The notes: generated by a model from the sequence alone, not told the origin. DNA of 64,000 nt from Mycobacterium sp. GA-1841 (GCF_001954135.1 NZ_MBEQ01000009.1:124001-188000); one strand, 5' to 3'; positions 1-8,693 are shown, counted from the stretch's first letter. Translations and numbers: made by a program.

Positions 1-1525
1 CCACCTGCACGCCGACTTTGTGCAGACCGGTCAGCGTCGAGCGGGTGGTTTCGATGTCCTGGACCACGATGCTCTCGGTGATCTCCAGGCACACCGAACC
101 GCGCGGGAGACGGAACTCCTTCATGATGCCGGCCACCGATGCCACGAACCCGTCGGTGACCAGTTGGACCGGCGACACGTTGATCCGCAACACCACATTG
201 CGCCCGACGCCGTTGGACCGCCAGCGGGCGAACTCGGCGCACGCGGTCCGCAGTACCCAGCGGCCCAATTCGCCGGCCAGGTTGATCGATTCGGCCACCC
301 CGATGAACGATTCGGGGGACAGCAGACCGCGGGTCGGGTGCTGCCAGCGAACCAGGGCCTCGGCGGCGAGCACCTCGCCGGTCCGCATGTCGATCTCCGG
401 CAGGTAATGCAGTACCAAAGCGCCGCTTTCGATCACGCTCTGCAGATGCAGCTCGATGTCGTTGCGGAAATCGATCTCCATGGCCATCGCGTCGGAGAAC
501 ACCGTGACCCGGTTACCGCCGGAGTTCTTGGCGGTCAAGACCGCGTGATCGGCACGGTTGATCAGATCGGACGTGGAATCCCGGCCCGGAATACCTTCGG
601 CCAGGCCGATACTGACCGTGCGGGTGAGCATCTCGCCATCGATCGTCACCCGCTCGCGCAGCACCGACTGGAGTCGATAAGCCATTGCCGTGGCCGCCTC
701 GGCCGACATAGGCGCCGCCGGGACGACGACGAACTCATCACCCCCGAGCCGCGCGATGAGCTTGGGTTGGTCATCGCCGTGCTGCAACCGTTCGGCCAGG
801 ATGCTGATGAACGCGTCGCCGGCGGTGTGGCCCAGATAGTCGTTGATCGCCTTCAACCGATCGAGATCGAAGAACATCACCGCCACCGGCCCGGGCTGAC
901 CGGGTGCCAGCCGGGCCTCGAGATGAGCCATCAGCGCCCGCCGGTTGTGCAGCCCGGTCAGATGATCGTGATCGGCCAGGTAACGCAACCGGTCTTCGGC
1001 CTCGATGCGGGCCTGCACCTGGGCGAACAACGAGGCGATGGCCTTGAGGGCGTTGAGTTCTGCGGGCAACCACTCACGGTCACCGAACTTGACGAAACCC
1101 AGTACGCCCGTGGTGATGTCGCCGGACAGCAACGGTACGCAGGCCATCGAGGTGGACGCGACATGGCGTCCGGCCTCGATCGTGCGCTGATAATCGTCGG
1201 TGGCCGGTTCCGGACGAAAGACCGCCGGGTCCTTGAGGTGCTCGGCCATCGCGAACACCGGATCCGCGTCGGCGAAGTGGATGACCGCGATCGGATCGGT
1301 CAGGGTGTCCACCTGCCGCGGTGGCCATTCCGCGACCAGTCGGGTGGCGTGGGCCTCGTGATCGTTGTGGCGCAGGAAGCTGACGTCCACATCGAAGAAC
1401 GAGATGAGCTCGGCCAGCACCTGTTCGCTCACCGCCACCGAGGTCGCTGCGTCGACCGCCATCAGCTGCGTAGCGACAGATGTGACGAGCAGCTCGAGGT
1501 TGCCTGGCAACAAATTCCTCCGCAT
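1..1525 (-). CDS. dcpA: GAF-GGDEF-EAL cyclic-di-GMP synthase/phosphodiesterase (partial, 3' end beyond window)
   Basis: This is a bifunctional c-di-GMP turnover enzyme. About 508 residues are visible and the gene runs off the left edge inside the EAL domain. In order, the minus-strand reading shows a GAF-like sensor domain (about residues 20-160), a diguanylate cyclase domain opening with HDHLTGLHNRRAL and carrying an intact RLGGDEFVV active site near plus position 745, and an EAL domain with AEALVRW near position 355 and LEITES near position 80. Both catalytic signatures look intact. The order and sequence match mycobacterial Rv1354c and M. smegmatis DcpA as I recall them. The ATG at 1525 is in frame, but two TTG codons at 1513 and 1510 sit behind a GGAGG (1517-1521), so TTG-1510 is a credible alternative start. 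It lies 28 bp downstream of the E1-nitroreductase gene, probably in one operon. Confidence 0.9.
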   Translation of the reverse strand, partial: MRRNLLPGNLELLVTSVATQLMAVDAATSVAVSEQVLAELISFFDVDVSFLRHNDHEAHATRLVAEWPPRQVDTLTDPIAVIHFADADPVFAMAEHLKDPAVFRPEPATDDYQRTIEAGRHVASTSMACVPLLSGDITTGVLGFVKFGDREWLPAELNALKAIASLFAQVQARIEAEDRLRYLADHDHLTGLHNRRALMAHLEARLAPGQPGPVAVMFFDLDRLKAINDYLGHTAGDAFISILAERLQHGDDQPKLIARLGGDEFVVVPAAPMSAEAATAMAYRLQSVLRERVTIDGEMLTRTVSIGLAEGIPGRDSTSDLINRADHAVLTAKNSGGNRVTVFSDAMAMEIDFRNDIELHLQSVIESGALVLHYLPEIDMRTGEVLAAEALVRWQHPTRGLLSPESFIGVAESINLAGELGRWVLRTACAEFARWRSNGVGRNVVLRINVSPVQLVTDGFVASVAGIMKEFRLPRGSVCLEITESIVVQDIETTRSTLTGLHKVGVQV

Positions 1526-1553
1526 CTACCACCGCATCTACCAGAACTTCGGC

Positions 1554-3704
1554 TCAGCGGTGCAGTGGCGTCGAACCCGTCCGGACCCGACGTCGGCTGC
1601 GTACGGTCGGACGCGGCGCGTAGGACAATCTCAGTACCAATGCTTGCGACTCGTCGCGTTCGGTGCACGTCAACCTGCGAAAAGCGTACTGGAGTTCGCG
1701 CAGCGCGTCGGCATGGTGTTCCGACAACTCCTGACGATCGGCGTCGTCGTGGGCGTAGAGGAACACCGGCGACACCGGCTGGACTCCCAACGCGTGTTTC
1801 TGGGCCTGGATCCAGACCGCCTCCACCGCGGAGCCGGCCAGGGCATAGTCGGTCAGCCGGCGGCCGCGTACCGAGACCACCGCCAAAGCCGAGCTGGAGG
1901 TGACCCGTTCGTAGGTATCGTCACCGAGGGCCACTCCGGCATTCCAGTCCGACAACTTCGCCATCACGTCGGACCGGCGCAGGATGTCCAACACACCCAT
2001 GTCAGACGGGTCCAGCCCGAGCGTGATGACTTCGATGCCGGTATCGGGTTCCGGGTCGCCGGGCCAGCGCAGTTCCGAGATCATCTCCCGGTGCAGGGTG
2101 GGGGTCAGATAGCGGAGCCGATCGGTGTCGGCGAGTAGCCGTGCGGCCGTTTCCATCTCGGCACGGTCGGTCAGGATCGTCAGCTCGGCGCCTTCCCCGC
2201 GGGCGGCGGCACGCAGATCCTCGAGTACATCGGCGGGAATCGGCGCCGCCGTGCCGCGCAACCGGTTGGTCTCGCGGTCCAGCATCGGTTGGTAGAGCTC
2301 GGCCAGGCCTGGCGCATCTCCTGGGCCGAATTCCGCGATCCCGTACAGCGGGGTCCCCTCGTCGCCGCGTGACCACTGCACCTGCCCGGTCAGGCCGTGT
2401 GCTGCCGCGGCCACCCGGGCATTGAAGGCCGCCGCTCCCAATGCCACGGCACTGCCGCGATACCCCACGTCCATTGTCGTGGTGCAGTTGGTGTCCAGTC
2501 GGAGGCTGATCCGGTTGTCCCCGGCCTCGATATGCCAGGGCTGGACATTGCCACCAGAGGGGGCACGGCCGGCAGCGTGGGCGAGAATGTCTGCCACAGT
2601 GACCGGTTCGGTTTCGCGGGCTGCGGGTTCCGGCGCCGTGGCCGACAGCGTGTCGAGGGGATCGCCGATCTGATCCAACGCATCGGCGACATCGACGCGG
2701 ACCCGCCCGGACGGCATCGGCTCACCCAATCCGATGCGGCGCACAGCGTTTGCCACGACGGTGGCGCCGAGGACGACCTCCGCGGCGAGCTGGGGCCAGG
2801 TGGTCAGCGTCTTGCCGACCTCGACCAGCGATGCCGCCATCCGGGGGGACAGCTGAGAAGCATCGAGAATCCGCAGGACGTGCGGCACCTTGTCCTTGCT
2901 GCTCAGGCCGGCCAGGTCCGCCACGGCGATGTCGCCGAGCAGACCGTGCAGAATCGGACGTGCCGGCTCCAGGTCGAACCGTTCGACGTCGAGCAAACCG
3001 CGGTCGCCGGTCGTCATCACCACCGGGAGCCGTCGAGCTCGGGCCTCTTCGCGCACAAGAACTTTCGCATCAAGGGAGTCACACTCCTCGACGACGATGT
3101 CGAGTCCGTGCAGAAACTCACCGATCGACTCCGGCACCGCGCCCTTACGGTCGATCCGCACCTCGATATACGGATCGATCTCGGCGATTCTGCGTGCTGC
3201 CACCACGGCCTTGTTGACCCCGAGGTCGAAGACCGTGCCCGGCACCCGGTTGAGGTTCGCCAGCTCGAGTTCGTCGAAGTCGGTCAGGCGAATCTCGCCG
3301 CACAGACCTTCCGTGGCGAGGTTGTAGGCGATGGCATGTCCGACGCTGAGCCCGACGACACCGATTCGCAGGGTCGACAGGCGGCGCTGCTCATCGGCAC
3401 TGATGAGATTGCGGTTGCGGTCCAGGCGTAACCGATTGAACGCGGCCGGCCCCAGAATGCGGGCCAGGCAGCGTCGCCACGGGTAGTACGCCCATCTGCT
3501 CGGCTCGTCTGAGACCTCGGCCTCGACCGTCGGCACCAGCCCGCGCAGCGCAGCGCGCTGCTCGGGATACGTGTCGACCACAGTGATCCGCGGATCCCGA
3601 CGCAGCCGCTCCAGGGTCTCCTCGTCCTCGACGAAGAGCACGCGGTACTGATCGGGATCGTCGAGGGCGGTCACCTCGAAAGTCTGGTGGTCTCCGTGGA
3701 TCAT
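1554..3704 (-). CDS. moeY: E1-like (ThiF/MoeB fold) and nitroreductase-like fusion protein, Rv1355c/MoeY type
   Basis: A 716-residue protein. An N-terminal region of about 110 residues leads into a ThiF/MoeB/E1-like adenylating domain with a Rossmann glycine loop (GVVGLSVG, residues 115-122) and the acidic TDFDELELANLNR segment at 141-153. From about residue 370 a nitroreductase-like flavin domain begins (GRAPSGGNVQPWHIE). The length and fusion match Rv1355c, annotated MoeY in M. tuberculosis. I do not see the paired CxxC zinc motifs of true ThiF/MoeB, so a molybdopterin role is doubtful and the name is historical. E1-like domains adenylate C-terminal carboxylates or peptides; the partner is unknown. 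The start codon overlaps the upstream GNAT-like gene by 4 nt, and the c-di-GMP enzyme follows, so the three are probably co-translated. Confidence 0.85.
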   Translation of the reverse strand: MIHGDHQTFEVTALDDPDQYRVLFVEDEETLERLRRDPRITVVDTYPEQRAALRGLVPTVEAEVSDEPSRWAYYPWRRCLARILGPAAFNRLRLDRNRNLISADEQRRLSTLRIGVVGLSVGHAIAYNLATEGLCGEIRLTDFDELELANLNRVPGTVFDLGVNKAVVAARRIAEIDPYIEVRIDRKGAVPESIGEFLHGLDIVVEECDSLDAKVLVREEARARRLPVVMTTGDRGLLDVERFDLEPARPILHGLLGDIAVADLAGLSSKDKVPHVLRILDASQLSPRMAASLVEVGKTLTTWPQLAAEVVLGATVVANAVRRIGLGEPMPSGRVRVDVADALDQIGDPLDTLSATAPEPAARETEPVTVADILAHAAGRAPSGGNVQPWHIEAGDNRISLRLDTNCTTTMDVGYRGSAVALGAAAFNARVAAAAHGLTGQVQWSRGDEGTPLYGIAEFGPGDAPGLAELYQPMLDRETNRLRGTAAPIPADVLEDLRAAARGEGAELTILTDRAEMETAARLLADTDRLRYLTPTLHREMISELRWPGDPEPDTGIEVITLGLDPSDMGVLDILRRSDVMAKLSDWNAGVALGDDTYERVTSSSALAVVSVRGRRLTDYALAGSAVEAVWIQAQKHALGVQPVSPVFLYAHDDADRQELSEHHADALRELQYAFRRLTCTERDESQALVLRLSYAPRPTVRSRRRVRTGSTPLHR

Positions 3705-4456
3705 CGTCCCGCCGCGCTGGAGATGAGGGTGTCGAAGCCGAGCGCTGCGGTGCGCGGGGCGATTCGCTGAGCCTCGGTGAAGTATCGCGCCAGCTGGCCG
3801 GCATCGGCGTGATTGGCGAATGTGCGGCTATCCCACCACATCATCTTCGTCTGATACCGTTCGTCCGGATAAGGAGTTGCCGGGATTTTGGCCGCCAGCA
3901 CCCCGCCCGATGACAGCCAGCGTTTCAGCACGTAGGCAGCAGCTGTGGCCATTGCGAACTGAATGTTGAGCAGAGTCATGGAATGCAGCGGCATACGTGC
4001 CAGCGTATCGGTGAGTGCCCGGCTCTGTTCGGGGTCGTCGCACACCCAGGCGGTCTTCATCTCGACCACTCCGAAAGGCAGACGGTCGCCAATCATTTTG
4101 CGTACGGAATCCAGACCGGGCTGTCCGGCCCATTCGACGACTGCGTGGCTTTCGTCGATGTTTCGGTAAGGGCCCTTGGCCCGAAGACCACCGACGACCC
4201 GGCCGGAGGTGTTGAGACCCACACAGAACAGCGCCGTATCGTCGCCTGTCTCCAGGGCTTTGGCGTCCAGCGCTTGCTGCACACCGTGTTTGAGGTAGTT
4301 CGCCTGGGCGCCGCGGACATATTCGTTCCACAGTTCGCGCTCCGTGCCGGGTCGAGCCACGACAATGGTGCACTCGCTGTCGGGGTCCCACCAGCTTGGG
4401 CTTTCGTCCAGCGCGACGGAGGTGCGGCCTACGGCATCGAGTTGGGGAGCAGTCAT
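3701..4456 (-). CDS. GNAT/N-acyl-amino-acid-synthase-like hypothetical protein
   Basis: A 251-residue protein without a confident family assignment. The motif pattern recalls the GNAT-related fold of N-acyl amino acid synthases and acyl-homoserine-lactone synthases: a central GRVVGGLRAKGPY strand-turn, a following GVVEMKTAWV strand, then a helix (ATAAAYVLKRW) and a conserved-looking C-terminal YQTKMMWWD. This is pattern recognition, not a database hit. I chose the ATG at 4456; an in-frame extension to 4627 exists, but it runs through AT-richer sequence and lacks convincing protein character. The stop overlaps the E1-nitroreductase start by 4 nt. The position corresponds to Rv1356c in M. tuberculosis as I recall it. 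It could alternatively be a catalytically inactive GNAT relative. Confidence 0.65.
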   Translation of the reverse strand: MTAPQLDAVGRTSVALDESPSWWDPDSECTIVVARPGTERELWNEYVRGAQANYLKHGVQQALDAKALETGDDTALFCVGLNTSGRVVGGLRAKGPYRNIDESHAVVEWAGQPGLDSVRKMIGDRLPFGVVEMKTAWVCDDPEQSRALTDTLARMPLHSMTLLNIQFAMATAAAYVLKRWLSSGGVLAAKIPATPYPDERYQTKMMWWDSRTFANHADAGQLARYFTEAQRIAPRTAALGFDTLISSAAGR

Positions 4457-4906
4457 CTGGGATCCATTTCGTCGGTCAACCGCACCTTCCAACTGGAGCG
4501 GCTGATTGGTGCGCAGCACGGTTGTGCGAATACGTGTGATGAGTATCGCGCCGCATAGCCTTGAAATTCCAGCGAGCGCGTAAAACTTGTCCAGTCGCAT
4601 GTTGAATTCGCTGTGCCGGGCTGCCAATTACTCGCGGGTACATGCAAATTTGGCAAATTCAGGAATCGCCATTTATGCCGTATATCGACGTATCGTGCGG
4701 ACCGGTGGCAAAAATTCGTTATTTGCGCCGACGTCGAATTGTCTTGCCGGTGACAAGATGTGCGCGTTTTGCTGTGTGGGAGCCCAGCCAGTCTGCGCCG
4801 CCGGCGGCTCGGCATCGAGTCCGCCTGATTTCCACGGTCCTGCAGGGGCGGCAAGTAATGCCGAGTCGCGTCACTGCCGACCCGGACAGATGAGATCCTG
4901 AGGGTG
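4457..4906. other. 450-bp intergenic region with divergent promoters and AT-richer core
   Basis: This gap lies between the divergent GNAT-like gene and purU. Its centre (about 4640-4760) is clearly richer in A and T than the rest of the window and holds a short palindrome at 4647-4659. Short open frames on both strands have no recognisable protein features. I see no RNA gene. The most likely content is two divergent promoters plus regulatory sites. Confidence 0.5.
4647..4659. promoter_or_regulatory. Perfect palindrome AATTTG-G-CAAATT, candidate operator
   Basis: There are six-base arms around a single G, embedded in a direct repeat of GCAAATT (4644-4650 and 4653-4659). It lies in the AT-rich core between the two divergent starts, 188 bp upstream of the GNAT-like gene start. 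The binding protein is unknown. Confidence 0.35.
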
Positions 4907-5797
4907 ATGACGCAGGAGTACCCGAAAACAAGCGCCCTACCCGCCCGAGACATCGGCAGGTTGTTGCTGCGTTGCGCGGACCGACCCGGTCTGGTCGCGG
5001 CGATCAGTGGTTTTCTCACCGGCGCCGGGGCGAACATCGTGTCGCTGGATCAGCACTCCACCGAACAAGCCGGCGGCACGTTCATGCAACGCACGATTTT
5101 CCACCTACCGGGCCTGGCGGCGGTGCGTGAGCAGTTGGAGCGGGACTTCGACGTGCGCGTGGCCTCCCCATTCGGGATGGACTACCGCTTGAGCGAGGCT
5201 TCCAAACCGAAGCGGGTGGCGCTGATGGCCTCGCGTGAGGATCACTGTCTGCTGGATCTCTTGTGGCGCAACCGGCGCGGCGAACTCGACATGTCCGTGG
5301 CCATGGTCATCTCCAACCATCCCGACCTGGCTGATCAGGTTCGTGCCTTCGGCGTGCCCTACCTGTATGTTCCGGCGACCCGTGACAACCGAACCGAAGC
5401 CGAGCAACGGCTGCTGGATCTGTTGCGCGGCAACGTCGATCTGGTCGTACTGGCCCGGTACATGCAGATCCTGACCCCGGAGTTCCTCGATGCCGTCGGC
5501 TGCCCTCTGATCAACATCCACCACTCGTTCCTGCCGGCGTTCATCGGCGCGGCCCCATACCGCCGGGCCAAGGAGCGCGGGGTCAAGTTGGTCGGGGCGA
5601 CAGCGCATTACGTGACCGGCGATCTCGATGAAGGCCCGATCATCGAGCAGGACGTGGTCCGCGTGGATCACCGCCACTCGGTCGGTGACCTGGCTCGGCT
5701 GGGGGCTGATGTGGAACGGCTGGTGTTGGCGCGGGCGGTGTTGTGGCACTGTGAGGACCGCGTGATCCGGTTCGGGAATCAAACCGTAGTCTTCTGA
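4907..5797 (+). CDS. purU: Formyltetrahydrofolate deformylase
   Basis: PurU hydrolyses 10-formyl-tetrahydrofolate to tetrahydrofolate and formate, balancing one-carbon pools in the cytoplasm. The 296-residue protein has an N-terminal ACT domain (about residues 13-90, with the DRPGLVAAISGFL segment) and a formyltransferase-type catalytic domain. The Asn and His of NIHHSFLPAFIGAAPY and the Asp of GDLDEGPIIEQD are the family's active-site residues. The length is typical. An in-frame GTG lies directly before the ATG at 4904; both are possible starts. It reads toward the hydratase gene 16 bp downstream, and the two may be cotranscribed, but no functional link is obvious. Confidence 0.95.
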   Translation: MTQEYPKTSALPARDIGRLLLRCADRPGLVAAISGFLTGAGANIVSLDQHSTEQAGGTFMQRTIFHLPGLAAVREQLERDFDVRVASPFGMDYRLSEASKPKRVALMASREDHCLLDLLWRNRRGELDMSVAMVISNHPDLADQVRAFGVPYLYVPATRDNRTEAEQRLLDLLRGNVDLVVLARYMQILTPEFLDAVGCPLINIHHSFLPAFIGAAPYRRAKERGVKLVGATAHYVTGDLDEGPIIEQDVVRVDHRHSVGDLARLGADVERLVLARAVLWHCEDRVIRFGNQTVVF

Positions 5798-5813
5798 GCA
5801 CGGTTCGAGAGGA

Positions 5814-6272
5814 GTGAGCGTGAAAGTCTTCAACGGTCTTGACGAATTCGTGGCGGCAGCCGGCAGTGAGCTGGGCCCGACCGAGTGGATGGAGATCACC
5901 CAGGATCGGGTGAACCTGTTCGCCGATGCCACCGATGACCATCAGTGGATTCACGTCGACCCCGAACGGGCGGCCGACGGGCCGTTCGGAGGCACCATTG
6001 CGCACGGTCTGCTGACCTTGTCGCTGCTGCCGCATTTCACCCACCAGCTGTACCGCGTCGACAACGTCAAGTTGGCGGTCAACTACGGCTACAACAAGGT
6101 TCGGTTCATCACGCCGGTTCGGGTCGGCGCCAACGTGCGTGCCCGCGCGGCCATCAGCGACGTCGCACAACTGGACGGCGCAGTGCAGGCCACCATGACC
6201 GTGACGGTGGAGATCGAGGGCTCGGAGAAGCCCGCCGCCGTCGCCGAGTCGATCATCCGTTTCATCGGCTGA
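5814..6272 (+). CDS. MaoC-like (R)-specific enoyl-thioester hydratase
   Basis: A single hotdog-fold hydratase of about 150 residues, resembling the mycobacterial HtdZ (Rv0130) group. The hydratase-2 signature is present as FADATDDHQWIHVDPERA, with the catalytic Asp and His spaced as expected, followed by GTIAHGLLTLSLLP. It should add water to 2-enoyl-CoA or -ACP to give (R)-3-hydroxyacyl thioesters. GTG at 5814 and GTG at 5820 are both in frame; the upstream GAGAGGAG gives better spacing to 5820. It follows purU by 16 bp. A long hairpin comes immediately after the stop codon, suggesting transcription ends here. Confidence 0.9.
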   Translation: MSVKVFNGLDEFVAAAGSELGPTEWMEITQDRVNLFADATDDHQWIHVDPERAADGPFGGTIAHGLLTLSLLPHFTHQLYRVDNVKLAVNYGYNKVRFITPVRVGANVRARAAISDVAQLDGAVQATMTVTVEIEGSEKPAAVAESIIRFIG

Positions 6273-6283
6273 CCCCTTTTTTC

Positions 6284-6343
6284 GCGAGCAGACACAAACC
6301 TGCCCAAAATGTGGGGTTTTGGTGCAGTTTTGTGTCTGCTCGC
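6284..6343. repeat. Dispersed hairpin element, copy 1
   Basis: The 15-bp arms GCGAGCAGACACAAA (6284-6298) and TTTGTGTCTGCTCGC (6329-6343) are perfectly complementary. Inside, CCAAAA (6304-6309) pairs with TTTTGG (6317-6322), giving a cruciform-like structure of about 60 nt. It sits 11 bp after the hydratase stop and upstream of a co-directional flavin monooxygenase gene. The same arm sequence recurs at 8694, 16333 and 46522. Confidence 0.85.
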
Positions 6344-6350
6344 GGTACAT

Positions 6351-6384
6351 CTGACAGTTGTCAGAATTCATTGACGTCCGTCAA
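6351..6384. promoter_or_regulatory. Two tandem palindromes overlapping a candidate promoter
   Basis: CTGACA-GT-TGTCAG (6351-6364) and TTGACG-TC-CGTCAA (6371-6384) are both perfect 14-bp palindromes, with centres 20 bp apart, about two helical turns. The second contains a TTGACG candidate -35 (6371-6376). Seventeen bases downstream is TTAGTG (6394-6399), a plausible -10. This suggests a repressor or activator site controlling the monooxygenase operon. Confidence 0.55.
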
Positions 6385-6428
6385 AGTCTGCTGTTAGTGT
6401 TCTGCATCACAACGTGAGGAGCACTGGG

Positions 6429-7781
6429 TTGGCGCATTCACTTCCGCGGACCGCGATCATCGGCGCAGGCATCAGCGGACTCACCGCCGGCAAGATGCTC
6501 AAGGACTACCGGGTGCCCTACACGACGTTCGAGACGTCGGACCGCATCGGTGGCAACTGGGCCTTCGGCAACCCGAACGGACACAGCAGTGCCTACCGTT
6601 CCCTGCACATCGACACCAGCAAGCACCGGTTGTCGTTCAAAGATTTCCCCATTCCCGAGCACTTTCCGTCGTTCCCGCACCACTCCGACATCAAGGCCTA
6701 CCTCGACGCCTATGCGAACGCGTTCGGGCTGCTCGACAACATCGAGTTCAACAACGGCGTGGTGCATGCGGCCCGTCGAGACGACGGCGGATGGGAGATC
6801 GAGGACCAGGCCGGTGCCCGCCGCGAATTCGACCTGCTCGTCGTCGCCAACGGTCACCACTGGGATCCGCGATTGCCGGAGTTCCCAGGAACATTCACCG
6901 GTGCGTCGATCCATTCACACCACTACATCGACCCCACCGAGCCACTCGAACTGACCGGCAAACGGATTCTCGTGGTGGGCATCGGCAACAGTGCCGCTGA
7001 TATCACCGTCGAGCTGTCGTCCAAATCGTTGCAGAACCGAGTGACGCTGTCCACCAGGTCGAGCGCGTGGATCGTGCCGAAATACATTGCGGGACAACCG
7101 GGGGACAAGTACTTCCGCACCAATCCGTATGTTCCGTTGTCGTGGCAGCGCAAGCTCGTGCAGTTGATTGCGCCCGTCCTCGGCACCGACCCGACGATGT
7201 ACGGGTTGCCCGCGCCGAATCACAAACTGTTCGAGGCACATCCGACGCAGTCGGTGGAACTGCCGCTGCGGCTCGGCTCCGGCGACGTCATCCCCAAGCC
7301 CAATGTGTCCCGCTTGGACGGCGACACCGTGCATTTCGAGGACGGCACCAATGACGTCTTCGACGTGATCGTCTACGCGACGGGCTACAACATCACGTTC
7401 CCGTTCTTCGCCCCAGACCTCATCAGCGCTCCCGACAACCACATCCGGCTCTACAAGCGGATGTTCAAGCCCGGCATGGACGATCTGGTGTTCATGGGTT
7501 TCGCCCAGGCGATCCCGACGCTGTTCCCGTTCGTCGAGTGTCAGTCCCGACTGTTGGCGGCCTACGCGGTCGGTCGATATGCACTGCCCTCGGCGGCGGA
7601 GATGGAGCGGGTGATCGACGCCGATCAGCAGCTGCACGCCGGACACTGCACCGACCGGCCTCGGCACACCCAGCAGGTGGATTACTTCTACTACGAACAC
7701 GACATCCGTGCCCGTGAACTGCCTGCCGGTGCGAAACGGGCGCAGGCTGCCGTCAAAGGCCGCGTGGGAGTGACGGCATGA
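6429..7781 (+). CDS. Flavin-containing monooxygenase
   Basis: A class B flavoprotein monooxygenase of about 450 residues that would use FAD and NADPH to oxygenate a small hydrophobic or heteroatom-containing substrate. The FAD-binding GAGISG lies at the N terminus and a second glycine loop (VGIGNSAAD) marks the NADPH site. A divergent FMO fingerprint appears as FTGASIHSHHYID. I prefer the TTG at 6429 because GAGGAG (6416-6421) lies 7 nt upstream; the in-frame GTG at 6414 lacks such a site. The stop overlaps the downstream hydrolase start by 4 nt (ATGA). Tandem palindromes at the promoter suggest specific regulation. A substrate cannot be assigned. Confidence 0.88.
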   Translation: MAHSLPRTAIIGAGISGLTAGKMLKDYRVPYTTFETSDRIGGNWAFGNPNGHSSAYRSLHIDTSKHRLSFKDFPIPEHFPSFPHHSDIKAYLDAYANAFGLLDNIEFNNGVVHAARRDDGGWEIEDQAGARREFDLLVVANGHHWDPRLPEFPGTFTGASIHSHHYIDPTEPLELTGKRILVVGIGNSAADITVELSSKSLQNRVTLSTRSSAWIVPKYIAGQPGDKYFRTNPYVPLSWQRKLVQLIAPVLGTDPTMYGLPAPNHKLFEAHPTQSVELPLRLGSGDVIPKPNVSRLDGDTVHFEDGTNDVFDVIVYATGYNITFPFFAPDLISAPDNHIRLYKRMFKPGMDDLVFMGFAQAIPTLFPFVECQSRLLAAYAVGRYALPSAAEMERVIDADQQLHAGHCTDRPRHTQQVDYFYYEHDIRARELPAGAKRAQAAVKGRVGVTA

Positions 7782-8692
7782 CCTACACCGAGCTCACGTT
7801 CTCCTCGGCTGGTGAGCGGTGCAGTGCATGGCATTTCACCGCCGCGGCCGACGGCTTCACCGGCCCGGCCGGGCGCCCGGTGGTAGTGATGGCCCACGGT
7901 TTCGGCGGCACCAAAGATTCGGGACTGCAACCCTTCGCCGAACGGTTCAGCGCCGCCGGTCTGGACGTGCTGGCGTTCGATTACCGGGGTTTCGGTGCCT
8001 CCGACGGGCAACCGCGCCAGAGCGTTTCGGTCGAGCGACAGATGGCGGATTACACCGCCGCGATCACTGCGGCCCAACGCCTACCGGGTGTCGATCCTCG
8101 GCGGGTGGTGTTGTGGGGATCGTCGTTCTCCGGCAGCCACGTCCTGCGGGTGGCCGCGCAATGTGCCGACGTGGCCGCGGTGATCGGGATGACGCCGTTG
8201 ACCAGCGGGCTCGCCGCCAGTCGTGCTGCGGTCGCACATCGCGACGTCGGCTCGGCGCTGCGCTGGACGTTGGCGGGGGTGAAGAGCCGGGTGGCCGTTG
8301 CCAGGGGCGGGCAGCCGACGTTGATGCCGTTGGCGGCCAAACCGGGGGAGGCCGGCGCACTGGCGCTTGATGGTGCGTACGACAGCTACCGCGCGATCGC
8401 CGGACCGACCTGGCGTAACGAGGTGGACTCGGCGATCGGCATGGAACTCGTCCAGATTCGCACCGGTGCCGCGGCCAAAGCGCTGACATGCCCGGTACTG
8501 ATCCAGATCGCCGACTTCGATCGGTTCGTGCCGGCCAACTCCGTGATGAAGACGGCGGTGCAGGCCAGGGCACAGGTCCATCACTATCCGTGCGATCACT
8601 TCGACGTCTGGCCTGGCCACGACTGGTTCGACACCGCCGCCGACGATCAGGTGAAGTTCCTGACCCGCACGTTGGTCACGGCGGACTCCTGA
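7778..8692 (+). CDS. Alpha/beta hydrolase
   Basis: A 304-residue serine hydrolase. The oxyanion-hole region is MAHGFGGTKDSG, the nucleophile elbow is WGSSFSG with Ser116 as the likely nucleophile (GxSxS rather than the usual GxSxG), the acid is probably in ADFDRFVP and the His in CDHFDVW. It overlaps the monooxygenase stop by 4 nt, so the two are translationally coupled. The hydrolase may cleave an ester or lactone made by that enzyme, as in Baeyer-Villiger/esterase pairs. The coupling is seen in the sequence; the shared pathway is inferred. No signal peptide is visible. A hairpin of the dispersed family follows the stop codon. Confidence 0.87.
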   Translation: MTYTELTFSSAGERCSAWHFTAAADGFTGPAGRPVVVMAHGFGGTKDSGLQPFAERFSAAGLDVLAFDYRGFGASDGQPRQSVSVERQMADYTAAITAAQRLPGVDPRRVVLWGSSFSGSHVLRVAAQCADVAAVIGMTPLTSGLAASRAAVAHRDVGSALRWTLAGVKSRVAVARGGQPTLMPLAAKPGEAGALALDGAYDSYRAIAGPTWRNEVDSAIGMELVQIRTGAAAKALTCPVLIQIADFDRFVPANSVMKTAVQARAQVHHYPCDHFDVWPGHDWFDTAADDQVKFLTRTLVTADS

Positions 8693-8693
8693 C

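Noticed and set aside
20..1903. 627-residue open frame on the plus strand across the left edge
   Set aside because: It is antisense to the GAF-GGDEF-EAL gene and the end of the E1-nitroreductase gene, whose motifs are clear on the minus strand; its composition is unlike a real protein.
4453..5037. 194-residue minus-strand open frame over the large intergenic gap
   Set aside because: It overlaps the start of purU and has an atypical composition with no motif; more likely noise.
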